Source of the DNA: Andalucia godoyi | Lineage: Eukaryota; Discoba; Jakobea; Jakobida; Andaluciidae | Direction of reading: 5' to 3' | DNA length: 64,000 nt | NCBI GenBank assembly: GCA_009859145.1 | Contig: VRVR01000034.1 | Location: 1-64,000, forward strand | Shown here: positions 49,499-59,900 of the stretch, piece by piece | Layout of the letters: each line of letters starts with the position of its first letter | How positions within the stretch are numbered: position 1 is the stretch's first letter | Notes under the pieces: model-generated | What the model saw: only the letters and a program-made list of their open reading frames with translations | Database searches by the model: none | Told to the model about the DNA's origin: nothing | Position numbers and translations under genes: made by a program

Positions 49499-50902
49499 AT
49501 GGAAGCGTATCGACAGTTGGTGAACCAACAGTGGAGGTCGCACGGCGTGGAGCCAAGTGTTATGGGCCGCAAGCTGCGCCAGCTTCATTACTCGCACTTC
49601 TCAGTGTGCAAGCCGTTTCTTGTGGGTTTGTGTCCTTACGAAGCTTTGGAAAACACAAAGCTTGATCTGGGCGACTGTCCGAGAATCCATGATGTGGTCT
49701 ACAGAGCTGATTTTGAAAATGAAGGCAGCGAATCGCAGAAACAGGCATATCTCATGGAGCAGTTTGCGCTGCTGTCACGAGTGATTTCTGAATTAGATCG
49801 ATTTGCAGATCGAGAGAAGAGGTTTGTGGAAAAGTGGAGAGGCGACTCGGAACATCCGGAATGGAGAGAACTCCAAGGCCAAATCACAGCAAAGCTTGCA
49901 GAAGCCGAGCTTGCCGCGGAGGAAGGCGACATTGCCAAAGTTTCCGAAATTATGCTCGAAACAGAGAATCTGAAAGCACGAAAAGACGAGATTGAACACG
50001 CTGACAAGTCTGTCAATCGCAATGCAACGTATCAGAAAAATGTGTACATTTGCGATACGTGCGGTGCAAAGCTGTCTTCTCTTGACTCGGAACAGCGACT
50101 TGCCGATCATTTCGCAGGAAAGCAACATATCGGTGCACTGAGAATCCGAGAACGATTCGAAGCCGTCAAGGCCCTCCTGGCTCCCCAAGATACGGATTCT
50201 CGCAGAGTGGCCTCGGTCTTTTCCGACTTGCGACTTCCACATCCTAAAATTTCTGGAAGCTCGGTTCTCCGAGCAAATGTGGCTGTCGCATCTTCTGGAA
50301 GCGCCCTAGCATCCTTGGTGACAGCATCGCAAGAACGAGAACCGATTCGCAACTTGGAAACGAAGTTACAGGAGGTGGTTAAGCCACCGCCAAAAGTAGA
50401 CCTTGATGAGATTAACGCGCTCGTTTGGAAAAGGATTGTTTCACAAGCACCTCCCTTGTCCGAAGAATTGCGAGCTAGACTACGTGAGTTTCCGAATCGC
50501 AATCGAGATGAAGGCTGGATCAGCACTCAGCAAGATCATCCCGCCGCTCGGCCGCATCGGGTCAGCCGCGGTGGCTCCGGTCAGCGAGCTGGGCGTGGAC
50601 AGCCTGGTGGCCGAGGTGGATATCGGCATGATTCCTCTCGTGATCGACCGTATGATAGGCCGAGAGAGCGCGAGTTGTATGACAGAGACAGGAGCAGAGA
50701 CAGAGATCGCGATCGAGATCGAGACAGAGACAGAGAACGCGGAGATGCTCAGCGGGATGGACGGGACCGCGAATGGGATCGCGAGAGAGGTAGAGAAAGA
50801 TATGATGATAGGAGAGATAGGGACAATAGAGAGCGATACCGAGATCAAGACCGGGATCGCGACAGTTATTCGCGAGATCGTGATCGAGATCGACGCTGGT
50901 AA
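49499..50902 (+). CDS. LUC7L: LUC7-family U1 snRNP protein
   Basis: A 467-residue splicing factor that helps U1 snRNP choose 5' splice sites. The first zinc finger is CCCH: Cys37, Cys45, Cys60 and His64 in VCKPFLVGLCPYEALENTKL followed by DLGDCPRIHD. A coiled coil follows (ITAKLAEAELAAEEGDIAKV). The second finger is YICDTCGAKLSSLDSEQRLA then DHFAGKQHIGALRIRE. From about 355 the tail is Arg/Gly then Arg/Asp dipeptides (DRDRSRDRDRDRDRDRDRER), as in human LUC7L proteins. An insert of about 90 residues between finger 2 and the tail is not conserved in the families I know. It is intronless as called. Confidence 0.93.
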   Translation: MEAYRQLVNQQWRSHGVEPSVMGRKLRQLHYSHFSVCKPFLVGLCPYEALENTKLDLGDCPRIHDVVYRADFENEGSESQKQAYLMEQFALLSRVISELDRFADREKRFVEKWRGDSEHPEWRELQGQITAKLAEAELAAEEGDIAKVSEIMLETENLKARKDEIEHADKSVNRNATYQKNVYICDTCGAKLSSLDSEQRLADHFAGKQHIGALRIRERFEAVKALLAPQDTDSRRVASVFSDLRLPHPKISGSSVLRANVAVASSGSALASLVTASQEREPIRNLETKLQEVVKPPPKVDLDEINALVWKRIVSQAPPLSEELRARLREFPNRNRDEGWISTQQDHPAARPHRVSRGGSGQRAGRGQPGGRGGYRHDSSRDRPYDRPRERELYDRDRSRDRDRDRDRDRDRERGDAQRDGRDREWDRERGRERYDDRRDRDNRERYRDQDRDRDSYSRDRDRDRRW

Positions 50903-51042
50903 TTGATAATTTAAAAAAGGCACAGCGGATGTCCACGACGGCTGAAAAAATGGCGCGTGTCTCCGGGGGCTAGTGAGCGGGTGACTGATTGGTTGGTTGG
51001 TTGGTTGTTTTACGTGGATGATAATTTCTTCTTTGGATTTCC

Positions 51043-53232
51043 TCAGTATTTCCCAATCCAATACGATCGACCGTTCGGGTTGTGAATTGTCGACTGCCGG
51101 GGAGCGTCGATGGCCCATTCGTACCAGACCTTAGTAGCGGACGACCTCCTCCACATGCACACCTTGATTATTGTCCCTTTCGTGACTGGAATCGGAACGC
51201 GCAGTGGGAAAAAGATGGGAAACCAGGAAATCAAGCCTGGTGAGTGGCGCGATGGAAGGATGCCGTAAAAGATTTCCTCGAATAAGCGGCTTTCAAAGAA
51301 TCCGGCCAGCCCATGCATGAGTGCGTCGGAAGTGGCAGTGAACGACAACGTGATCGAACGATCATTGTCTTTGGGATATGCGGAAGTCGGGGAAACCGTC
51401 TGGCCTGTGTCATCCATGCGCATCAGATCCAGAGAAGCCCTTTCATTGTTCACGTCCTCTTCGGACTTTGGAAGCAAGTGCGGGTTAGGATGGATGTAAT
51501 GGAAGCACCGCTTGGGCTCATCAATCAAGAAGAACCGCTTCATCTTCACGACGTACGGCGTTTCCAGAGCCGTAAAAGGACCGCCCGACAGCACAAATGA
51601 CCGACATTCGGACCAGATCTTGTGCGTAGACACGGGGGCCAAGAAGGAGGTAGAGGAGCAAGGGATTGAGATGCCATGCGGCATCTTCAACAGTCGTTGT
51701 GCACCATCCAGACACTCTGGAGACAATTCATTGTCGCCAAACGACCCGAGCAGCTCCGATACCAGAATGTCCGTCGAGTATTTGCTGGGATCGACCAAAC
51801 GCATGTCCGAGTGCACAATCTCCACTTGCCCTTCCCAGTCAAGATCCTCAGCTTCATTTCGCAGCGTAATGATAGCATTCGGATTCTTTTCGACGGCAAT
51901 CACACGGACTTTGCACTTGGCACGTGCAGCCCCAGATAAAGAAGCTCTCACCAAGGGGCCGCGTCCGGCCCCTACCACCATGATTGTCACGCGGTCTTCC
52001 ACAATCTTTCCTCGTTGTGACAGCGAGGGATTCTTTGTAAGCGCCGAGAACACGGCATCCTCATACAGTTTGTACTTGATCGGATCGCGTTCGAACACTT
52101 CGTATGTTGAAGACTCCAAATGGTCCGCAAGCGGTTGCAACGGCGACTGCAGATAATCTGCAAAGGGTGCCTCGAACGATTCCATTTCAGTCATCAATGG
52201 CAGTCCTTTGTGCAAGTGGTCGATGTACTTTCCGTACGAAACCATCGACGAAGCCTGCACGTGGCACGGTTTTCCGGTCAACAAGACGTTGGGTTGGAAA
52301 GGAAGAAACTGCAAGATAATCTGCTGGTGTTTCTTTGCCAAAACCGGAAACCCTTTCTTGTTTGGCAAAAAAATGTGCGACGGAATCACCAGCGTTCGAA
52401 CCGGCTCCGCAAGCCATCGTTCCAGCCGCTTGCTGCACGCCGGAACTTCCGCAGTCAACACGAGTGCAACGGCCAAGTTCGCATTGAAATCACACTCGGT
52501 ACGAATGCGATTCCACATAAGCCATGCCCAATCGACGTCGCCATCATCGGCGATACTTTCCATGCCAAGCTCGCGCTTCAGATCCTCGATCGCGTGGGCG
52601 TGCAGCACCACAGGTATGGGTACGTAAAAGAACATTCCGCTCCGTGATTTCAGAAGGTTTTCAAGAACGATTCGCCCATACGCTGCGATTCCTGCACTTG
52701 GTGTTGGGAGAATGACTGCTTGCAAGTTGAGATGTGCAGCCCACGCTATTTCTGCATTAAGGGTGTCTTCCGCTACCTTGCGAACATTTGCGTCCGCCGA
52801 CGAAAACTGGATCCATTCCGAAGTCCTGCCCAGAATGTACGACGACCAGTCTCGACTCGGCAGCTCCTTGTCCGAGCGCGTCATAGGCTGCGTCGATCTC
52901 CGCCACTCGTCTGCAAAATGACGATTTCGCGGATGAGAAATAGGAATCGCTATGAAATCAAACGACGAGTCAATCGCAGAATCCAAAACCGTTCCAAGAT
53001 GAGAAACGCTCGGAACATCCAACCCCACAAACGGCGTCGGATGCGCTGTCCCACCCCCACTCGCAGTCGCAACAGCAGCAGAACCACTAGTACCATCCTC
53101 GACGTCCTCGTCGTGAGAACGGGCGACTACCTTGGGTGATTTTCCTTTTGTTGTCTGCAAAGAAGGCGATTCGCCCTTCGCCTGACCACTACTGCCACCA
53201 CCACTCGACTCTTTCTTTCGCCCCTTGTTCAT
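51043..53232 (-). CDS. PRMT5: Protein arginine N-methyltransferase 5
   Basis: A 729-residue type II arginine methyltransferase (symmetric dimethylation of Sm proteins and histones). The N-terminal TIM barrel starts near 68 (FVGLDVPSVSHLGTVLDSAI) and includes SRDWSSYILGRTSEWIQFSS. The Rossmann domain has the SAM-site strand VTIMVVGAGRGPLVRASL and VIAVEKNPNAIITLRN. The double-Glu loop is VSELLGSFGDNELSPECLDG, with both catalytic Glu residues. The C-terminal barrel has the HYIHPNP motif and ISWFPIFFPLRVPIPVTKGT. The first ~65 residues are Ser/Gly-rich and unconserved. It is intronless. Confidence 0.95.
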   Translation of the reverse strand: MNKGRKKESSGGGSSGQAKGESPSLQTTKGKSPKVVARSHDEDVEDGTSGSAAVATASGGGTAHPTPFVGLDVPSVSHLGTVLDSAIDSSFDFIAIPISHPRNRHFADEWRRSTQPMTRSDKELPSRDWSSYILGRTSEWIQFSSADANVRKVAEDTLNAEIAWAAHLNLQAVILPTPSAGIAAYGRIVLENLLKSRSGMFFYVPIPVVLHAHAIEDLKRELGMESIADDGDVDWAWLMWNRIRTECDFNANLAVALVLTAEVPACSKRLERWLAEPVRTLVIPSHIFLPNKKGFPVLAKKHQQIILQFLPFQPNVLLTGKPCHVQASSMVSYGKYIDHLHKGLPLMTEMESFEAPFADYLQSPLQPLADHLESSTYEVFERDPIKYKLYEDAVFSALTKNPSLSQRGKIVEDRVTIMVVGAGRGPLVRASLSGAARAKCKVRVIAVEKNPNAIITLRNEAEDLDWEGQVEIVHSDMRLVDPSKYSTDILVSELLGSFGDNELSPECLDGAQRLLKMPHGISIPCSSTSFLAPVSTHKIWSECRSFVLSGGPFTALETPYVVKMKRFFLIDEPKRCFHYIHPNPHLLPKSEEDVNNERASLDLMRMDDTGQTVSPTSAYPKDNDRSITLSFTATSDALMHGLAGFFESRLFEEIFYGILPSRHSPGLISWFPIFFPLRVPIPVTKGTIIKVCMWRRSSATKVWYEWAIDAPRQSTIHNPNGRSYWIGKY

Positions 53233-53686
53233 GCTTTCTCCACCTGCTCCTAACCTCTCTTTTTTTATTAATTCTCGTGCGCGATAACTACTGCGTATCT
53301 AATGCGATTTTCATCACAAACGAAAGCTTTTTTCTTGTAAGAGCTCTTTGATGAAAAAGCGTCCTCTTCTGTTTGGTTGCACTTGCGCGATTTCTGTGTG
53401 TGCAGTCTGCATGAGTGTTAAAAAGCGGTCCGTTTTTATTTTTACTTTACAGGAGGTGAAAGACGATCAGACGACAACGGGAAAGACGCCGAGGGGAGGG
53501 AGGAAGAAGAAGAAGAAGAAGAAGAAGAAGAAGAAGAAGAAGAAGAAGAAGAAGAAGAAGAGCGCTAGGATTTACAAAAGTCGCAAAAAAACAAAGTAGA
53601 ATGGAGGTTGCTGCAAACCCCTGCGATCCAGTTTCTTCTAGGAGAGCAATGAGAGGAAAAGAGAGGAAAGGGACGGCAGGGAGTCC
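53233..53686. repeat. Upstream region of PRMT5 with (GAA)n array
   Basis: A (GAA)n array of about 19 units lies at 53506-53561. The rest has no recognisable gene. It also holds the 3' flank of the SLC25 gene. Confidence 0.6.
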
Positions 53687-54632
53687 CTAGTTTTTGAGCA
53701 AGTATGCTTTTGCTTGTTCCGCCATGAAGAAGAATGTTCCGTTCGCAGGAATAGCACGGGCCATGCAGACGGAGTAGCCTCTGTAGAATCTCTTGATTCC
53801 ACCGTCCTTCCAGAGTTTCTTTGCAGCGTCCATCCATCCCGAGTACTTTCTTTTGGTGGGATCCAAGGAGTCGCCATGGATGCATCCTCGAATGGCATCC
53901 AAGGGGTATGTGAACATCCAATATGACACTCCTCCAATTGAGCCAGCAGCAAATGCATTCATATGATACTTTTCCCTCAGAACATGGAACGTTCCGAGAT
54001 AGCACGCATTGGAGGGAATGTTCCGCACAATGTTTGCGCTGAGTCCATGTGTAAACACTTTGGATACCCCGTGCTGCGATACAATCTCCCTGAGTACCGT
54101 AACGACGCTTGTCTTGGGCCGCGTTTGGCACTGATTCGCAAGCAAAAGCATCGGCGACTCCACAAACGCAGCCAGAAATCCAGTCATTCCTCCTGCTGCA
54201 TACGGCGAGTCCTTCGGAACAACATTCCGAGAAAGATGAAATGCAACATACAACCAACCGCGGAACACCATCGACAGCGCAAGTGGAGACGCTACGCCTG
54301 CATAGAACCCCGGAAGACCCTCGTTCTTAAACGTCCCCTTGATGAACGATCGAACATCAGGGTACATGCGGACCTGAAGACGAGTCTTTGCCACCTAATT
54401 TGCCATTCTCATCGGAGCCACCGCCACAAAGCAAAAGTATAGTACAGTAAACAAAACAGAAAAAAAGCATTAGATCCATTGTCGCAGTTACACCAGCACG
54501 CACGCAAGACAGGATGTATAGATGGGAAAACGCACATACCTCAAAGGGATGACCGACGAGACAAAGACCGATTCCGCCATACAGACCCGCCGCCGCATGA
54601 ATTCCAATCGATTTAGCGTCTAGTCCAGACAT
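53687..54632 (-). CDS. Mitochondrial carrier family (SLC25) protein, two exons
   Basis: A 266-residue inner-membrane carrier built from exons 54632-54540 and 54394-53687. Splicing joins LVGHPFE to VAKTRLQVR, restoring the first signature PX(D/E)XX(K/R). The second repeat is degenerate (AAFVESPMLLLANQCQTRPK): the charged motif residues are missing after the Pro. The third is YPLDAIRGCIHGDS, followed by the matching GG..(R)FYRGYSVCMARAIPANG. The PANG..F..(M/Y)E end is typical of the carnitine/ornithine branch, but the substrate cannot be assigned. The intron is 145 bases with donor GTATGT and acceptor AATTAG, and a CTAAT sequence that could be the branch site. Confidence 0.9.
54395..54539 (-). 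other. Intron of the SLC25 gene
   Basis: 145 bases, donor GTATGT, acceptor AAATTAG, between complete codons. An in-frame reading without splicing ends in a stop, so the intron is required. Confidence 0.9.
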
Positions 54633-54833
54633 TTCTACAAGCAGCAAACAAGATCAATACTTTCAACCCCTTTTTTTTCTTTTTTCTGTTTTTCTTTATT
54701 TGTATAAAAAAGAATTCCACACAAGGGGATCACTAGGCAGTTCGGACTTTTGGGAATTGGGGAATGCCCTCCTCTCTCCGGTGCGTCGTGCAAGCGGTTT
54801 TCGCAAAACAAAACAAAAACTGTAGTTAGACGG

Positions 54834-55170
54834 TGATCAACGTTGAACATCAAAACAATACGATTTTTTTCTTACCGTGGTCAAGTCTAGAATTCTGCAT
54901 TATTTTTTACTTCCTTTCATTCTATTATTTTTCTGCTTGTGTTTTTAACAAAAGAAAAAAAAAAAAAAGACCTTCTCGTGGATCCAAAGAGGGCATACTC
55001 AAAACCAGCCATGCCCGAAGATGCCGAGATCCAAAAAACTCGTGGTTGCGATGACCCTTTGATGCAGAGCAATCTGCATTGAAGAGCTGGTGCTCTTCCC
55101 AAATTGAATCTGTCTTCGGTGACACCTTAGCCCGATGATCAATCGTGATTCATGTTTCGGCGACCGGGTG
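54834..55170. repeat. Dispersed repeat, copy C (longest)
   Basis: Third copy of the family seen at 8374-8588 and 27398-27645. It carries all blocks: GATCAACGTTGAACATC with CGTGGTCAAGTC (shared with B), then CCTTTGATGCAGAGCAATCT (shared with A), then AAATTGAATCTGTCTTCGGT with GACACCTTAGCCCGATGATC (shared with A and B) and CATGTTTCGGCGACCGGG (shared with B). It sits between divergent genes, upstream of the SLC25 gene. A poly(A) run (54953-54968) lies inside it. Confidence 0.68.
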
Positions 55171-55386
55171 ATATTGCTTGAGCTGCGAGCAAAGGGGTGC
55201 CGACTTTTCATTCTTTTTATAAATTGTTTTATTTTTTACAGCAGAAAGTTAGCACTGATCTTAAAATAAAACTGGCGCGAACGTTTTCTATATTTGGCAT
55301 GTTCCCCCGACGCTCGATTTCAAGAGAGGGATTAAAATAACCTGCGCAAACGTGGTGGGGTGTATATATGTATGTATATATATGTA

Positions 55387-55482
55387 CTGATTCTGATTCT
55401 GATTCTGATTCTGATTCTGATTCTGATTCTGATTCTGATTCTGATTCTGATTCTGATTCTGATTCTGATTCTGATTCTGATT
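55387..55482. repeat. Perfect hexamer array (CTGATT)x16 upstream of the CBS-domain gene
   Basis: Sixteen exact copies of CTGATT (96 bases), ending about 90 bases before the start codon at 55574. Both strands read as alternating Ile and Leu or Arg. Confidence 0.95.
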
Positions 55483-55573
55483 CTGATCATTGTCAGTTCA
55501 TTCTCGAAAGCACTCGTGAAAGCAGCTGCCGTTTTCCAGTTTCCTGAAACATCGACGACGTATTTCCTGAAGA

Positions 55574-56503
55574 ATGACAAACGTTCTCCGTGACCTGTAC
55601 AAAAACACCAAGCTCATGAAGCTCGTGGCGGGCCAGGTTCCCGTATCGGTATCTTCGACCTCGACGATTGACGAGGCACTTCACCTGATGGCCCAACACC
55701 ATGTGTCGTGCTTGCCCGTGGTTGGCACCGACGGCTCGATCTCCGGCCAGATCGACTCTTTGGACATTGTTTCGTACATCTCGAACGTCATCCCTGACGA
55801 CAAGGACTTCCAGGCGCATGCAGTTCTGTCTCTCCAGATTGCCGGCAGGGCGATCTCGCTCGTGACGGTTGGCGAAGTGGCCAATGCGTCTGGCCGCGAT
55901 CCGTACATCCCGACCTCCATGGATGCTCATGCTGATCATTTGATCTCGTACTTTGCCGAGGGCCTCCACCGCGCCATGGTGTTCGACCATGCCAACAAGC
56001 TCGCTGGAGTTGTTTCGCAAATGACGCTCGCTGCTGAACTCGCAAATGCGCTGCCGCACATGGGGTCGCTGAAGAACATTGCGCATCGCAAGCTCCATGA
56101 TCTCTATCTCGATGAAAACGGTCCGGTCACAACACTGGTTGCGTCAACACGTGTTTTCGAGGCAATTCGCTTTATGAGCAAAACAGCCCTCTCTGCAATC
56201 GCCATTGTGGATGAACAGACGGGAAAACTGATCGGCAACTTTTCTGCAGTGGATATCGAGGGACTCTACAAGGACTCGTACCCGAAGTTGACCCAGACCC
56301 TTCGCGAATTCCTCAGCGAGCACTCCCAGGCTTCGATGAACCCCATCACGGTCACAAAGGATGCAGAGCTCGTCACGGCCGTCAAATCCATGGTCGACAA
56401 CAAGGTCCACAGGCTCTGGATTGTCGATGCCAACGCCAAACCTGTCGCTGTATTCAGTCTGACTGACCTTTTCCGATTGGCCCAACTTCCAGAACTGCTC
56501 TAA
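55574..56503 (+). CDS. Four-CBS-domain protein (AMPK gamma/SNF4- or SDS23-like)
   Basis: A 309-residue protein with two Bateman modules, each a pair of CBS domains. Visible CBS cores are STIDEALHLMAQHHVSCLPV, ADHLISYFAEGLHRAMVFDH, STRVFEAIRFMSKTALSAIA and AELVTAVKSMVDNKVHRLWI followed by KPVAVFSLTDLFRL. The last is the best match to AMPK gamma (HR.W.VD...(K/P)..(G/A)V.SLTD). These proteins bind AMP, ADP or ATP between CBS domains. As a stand-alone four-CBS protein it could be an AMPK gamma subunit or an Sds23-type phosphatase regulator; the sequence alone does not decide. It is intronless. Confidence 0.88.
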   Translation: MTNVLRDLYKNTKLMKLVAGQVPVSVSSTSTIDEALHLMAQHHVSCLPVVGTDGSISGQIDSLDIVSYISNVIPDDKDFQAHAVLSLQIAGRAISLVTVGEVANASGRDPYIPTSMDAHADHLISYFAEGLHRAMVFDHANKLAGVVSQMTLAAELANALPHMGSLKNIAHRKLHDLYLDENGPVTTLVASTRVFEAIRFMSKTALSAIAIVDEQTGKLIGNFSAVDIEGLYKDSYPKLTQTLREFLSEHSQASMNPITVTKDAELVTAVKSMVDNKVHRLWIVDANAKPVAVFSLTDLFRLAQLPELL

Positions 56504-56932
56504 CCACAGTCTCTTTATGTCTGATTGGTCGTTGTTACCGTTGGTGTTGGTGTTTGCTTGTCTGTTGGTTGGTTGGTTGGGTGATTGGTTGGTTTGTATA
56601 CGAAAGAGTAGACGCTGCTATAAAAACTGAAAATCTGTTGGCTCAGACGAGACACTGCATCCAAGTTCTGTAAATTGACGAATACTCTTTTTTTTCTTTT
56701 CTGTTTTCTTTGCAGTCCTCTTTTTCCGTTCTCTTTTTCAGTTTTGGGTTCTTCGGTTTTCTCGAATTCGGCTTTTCACTCGTCGATTTGTTACCTTTGC
56801 TTTTTTCGTTTTGTCGTAATCCTCCTCTTTCTTCACTTCGTTTTCAGCGTCAGAGGCAACCCACACTCCAGACGAATCGACCGATAGAATTGGACCCATA
56901 CACTCGATTGACCGTGGGAGAAAACAAAAGAA
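56504..56932. other. Gap before the coiled-coil gene
   Basis: Contains (TTGG)n-type sequence (56560-56595) and T-rich sequence; no gene is seen. Confidence 0.45.
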
Positions 56933-59900
56933 ATGAGTGTTTCGCAAGAGGACTTTTTCCGAGTTCAGACTGAAAATCTGAATCTCAAACAGCAGAAATA
57001 CGAACTGGATTCACAGGTCAAGAAACTCGCGGGAGAATGCGACCATCTAAAGAAGCAGATGGTGGAGCGTGATAAGGTGATCGCGAAACACGAAATTGTA
57101 ATATCCAAGAGCAAGGAAAAGCGAGAATTCCAAGTTTTGATGGACGAAAATAACAGACTGAAACGCGAAATGGATAATTCTCAGGATGAGCGATCGGAGC
57201 AAACTCGAGCGTTGACTGGACAAATTCGTGCTCTATACGAAGAGAATCAAAAGCTTCGTGAAGATCAGCAGAAACAGGCGAAATCTGCAGTTGCAGTCTC
57301 AGTCGCAACCCCCGTCGCAGCCCCTGTTCCTGTTGCTGTTGCTGCTGGTTCGGTACAGTCGCAGTCGCAGTCGCAGTCGCACTCTGGAGCAGATGGAAAA
57401 GTTGTCGAGGATCTGAAAACAAAGATTGCAGCCTATGAACATCAGGTACTGGAGATGCGTTCGCAAATGATGAGCTTGCAGTCGCAGCTCAAGTCTTTCC
57501 AAGAAGAGACAACAAAGAAAACATCGGAGCTGGAGTCGGAAAGACTGCGTTCGCGCGAGCTGCAGGAAAAGGTTTCAAGGTACGCCGAGGAACTGAAGAA
57601 GGTTCAAGAAGAAAAGTCGTCGATTCACCGCACTTCGTCGGATTTCTCCAAAAAACTTGAGGACGAGCAGGCCAAGAATCGCCAGGATCTGATCCGAATC
57701 ACGCGCGAGAAGAACAAGGTGATCAAGGAACTGGAAGAATCCGTTTCGGCACTCCAAGCAGAAAAGTCCTCGCTGACTCTCGAAAAGCAAGAGTTGCAAC
57801 GCGAGTCGGAGAAGTTCACAAAATTAAAGGCCGATTATGACGAACTGGACAGACAATATCGCAAGTTCGTGGACGATGTTCAGCAAAAGCAGCGGTCAAT
57901 CTCGGGTTCGCAGAGTTCGCACAACATTGCTGCGAAACCCGTCGCAAATTCTGCACCACCGCCCCTGTCTGTAGAGGATGATCCATTCGGATTCTACGGC
58001 ACTGATGTTCCAGATGTGGCGAATGCCTCGCTTCCATCAGACGATCCATTCGGAGACGCTCCATCACCAGCGTCTGCTTCGGCATCCACGGCGGAGGCAG
58101 CAGCAGTCGATGACGGAATGTCTGCGCTACTGCAAGCCGAAATCGATCGCATGCGCGCGAAGATTGACGATTTGGAAAGCCAAGTTGCTTCGATGCAGGA
58201 AAAGGAAAACGACCTCCTGCGAAAGGTGAACGAGGCAACGCTGGCTGCCGGATCTGCGTCATCGTTGGCCAATCACCGCAATGCGCAAATTGTCACGCTC
58301 GAGGAAGAGAACAGATCCCTCGAGTCTCAGATTGGATCCCTTCGTGCCGAGTCTCAAGAGCGTCTGCAAGCGAGTTCGAAACTCTCTGACGAGCTTGCAA
58401 CGGCGCATCGTACTGTTCTTGAATCGGAGGCTTCCCTGGCTGCAGCACAAGAAAGAGTGGTTGCAGTGGAATCAACTGCCCAGCAATCTGTGAAGAAAGC
58501 AAATGATCGAATTCAGGAACTGGAAGGCGAGCATGCAAAGCTGCAGGCCTCCGTCGATGATTTACGTGCAAAGCTTCTGAAGGCGGAAAAGGAGCATGCT
58601 GAAATGGCTGCCGATAACACGAAACTTCGTGATGCTGTCGCCGAGTTGGAGCGAAAGTCCGAAGAGGATCGTTTGCTTGCGAATCAGCGGTCAGAAAAGA
58701 GAACGAAGAAAATCATTGAGCTCGAGGAAAAGACAAGGATCTATGAGGATCAGTTGGAAAAGGTTGCAAAAGAGAATGAGAATCTTACTCAGGAATTAAA
58801 CATGCGACACGAAACGATTGCGGGACTGGAGCGAGAGATCAGCTCGTCGTCGACCAAGTTGTCGAAGTCGGAAGCGCAAGTGGCAGATTTGTTCAGCGAG
58901 CTTAGTGAATCCAAGGTTTCTTTGCAAAAAATTGAAGGAGAGGTCGCTTCGCTGCGAAGAAAAGTGCTGGATCAGGAATCGCTGGTGAGATCCAAGGAAG
59001 CGGAGGTGCACCGTGCGCACGAGGAAATTGCTGCCCAGAAGCGCAAAGTGGCAGACCATGAGGGAGCTGTGCACCGCAAGGATGCGGAGCTTTCCAAAGT
59101 CAATGAAGAACTCAAGCAGTCTATGTCGTCAATTCGAGAATTGCATTCCCAGATTGCAGAGAAGGATGCCGATATGCAAAAACTGATGAATGAGGTCTCT
59201 GAGTTGACCGTTGATCTGAATGCAGCCCGCAAGGAATGCCTTGTTTATAAGGACGAAATTGCAAGCAACCAGTCCATGATTATGGAGCTGACTGGAGAAT
59301 TGTCCAGGGTGAAAACCGAGTTTGCGGAAGAAAGTGAAGAATGGAAGGGTGAAAAGGCAACATTGGAAGAGGAGATCGCTACTGTCTCCAGTGATCTGCG
59401 ACATTTACGAAAAACCCTGGAATCAGAAGAGAAGCGGTTCGCCGAGGACGAGGCGAAACTACGAGCAGAAGTTGCGCATAGAAGAGAAAATGAAAATCGT
59501 CTTGGTATGCAGTTGGCTGACGAAGAAGCAATGCATATGGAAACGAGACGTACTCTGGAGGCTCATGCTGCAGAGCTGACTAGGAAACACGAAAAGCAGG
59601 CCTTGCACTGGGCAGCAAAGGAAGCCGATATTTTGGGGCAGCTGGATGCAAAGACGATTTCGTTTGACGAGCTTCATGAGTTGCACGAGTCTCATGCAGA
59701 GGAGTGGAAGGTCGCCAAGTCGCAGCTTGAAGCTGCCATCTCAGACCTGACGTCTCGCCTGCAGTCCCTTCATGGACAGTTTGATGTGCTGACGAATGCT
59801 CATGCTGCTCTGACTGTCGTTTCTAATGGGCAAGCCGTTGAGATTGCCCGTCTCAATGGAGTTGTGGCGTCTCTTGAAAAAGAGATCGCTGAATGCAAGC

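Noticed and set aside
50470-50560. Possible intron in LUC7 (a CGTGAGTTT donor-like sequence near 50483)
   Set aside because: The frame remains open and runs into the expected Arg/Asp-rich tail without splicing, so no intron is needed.
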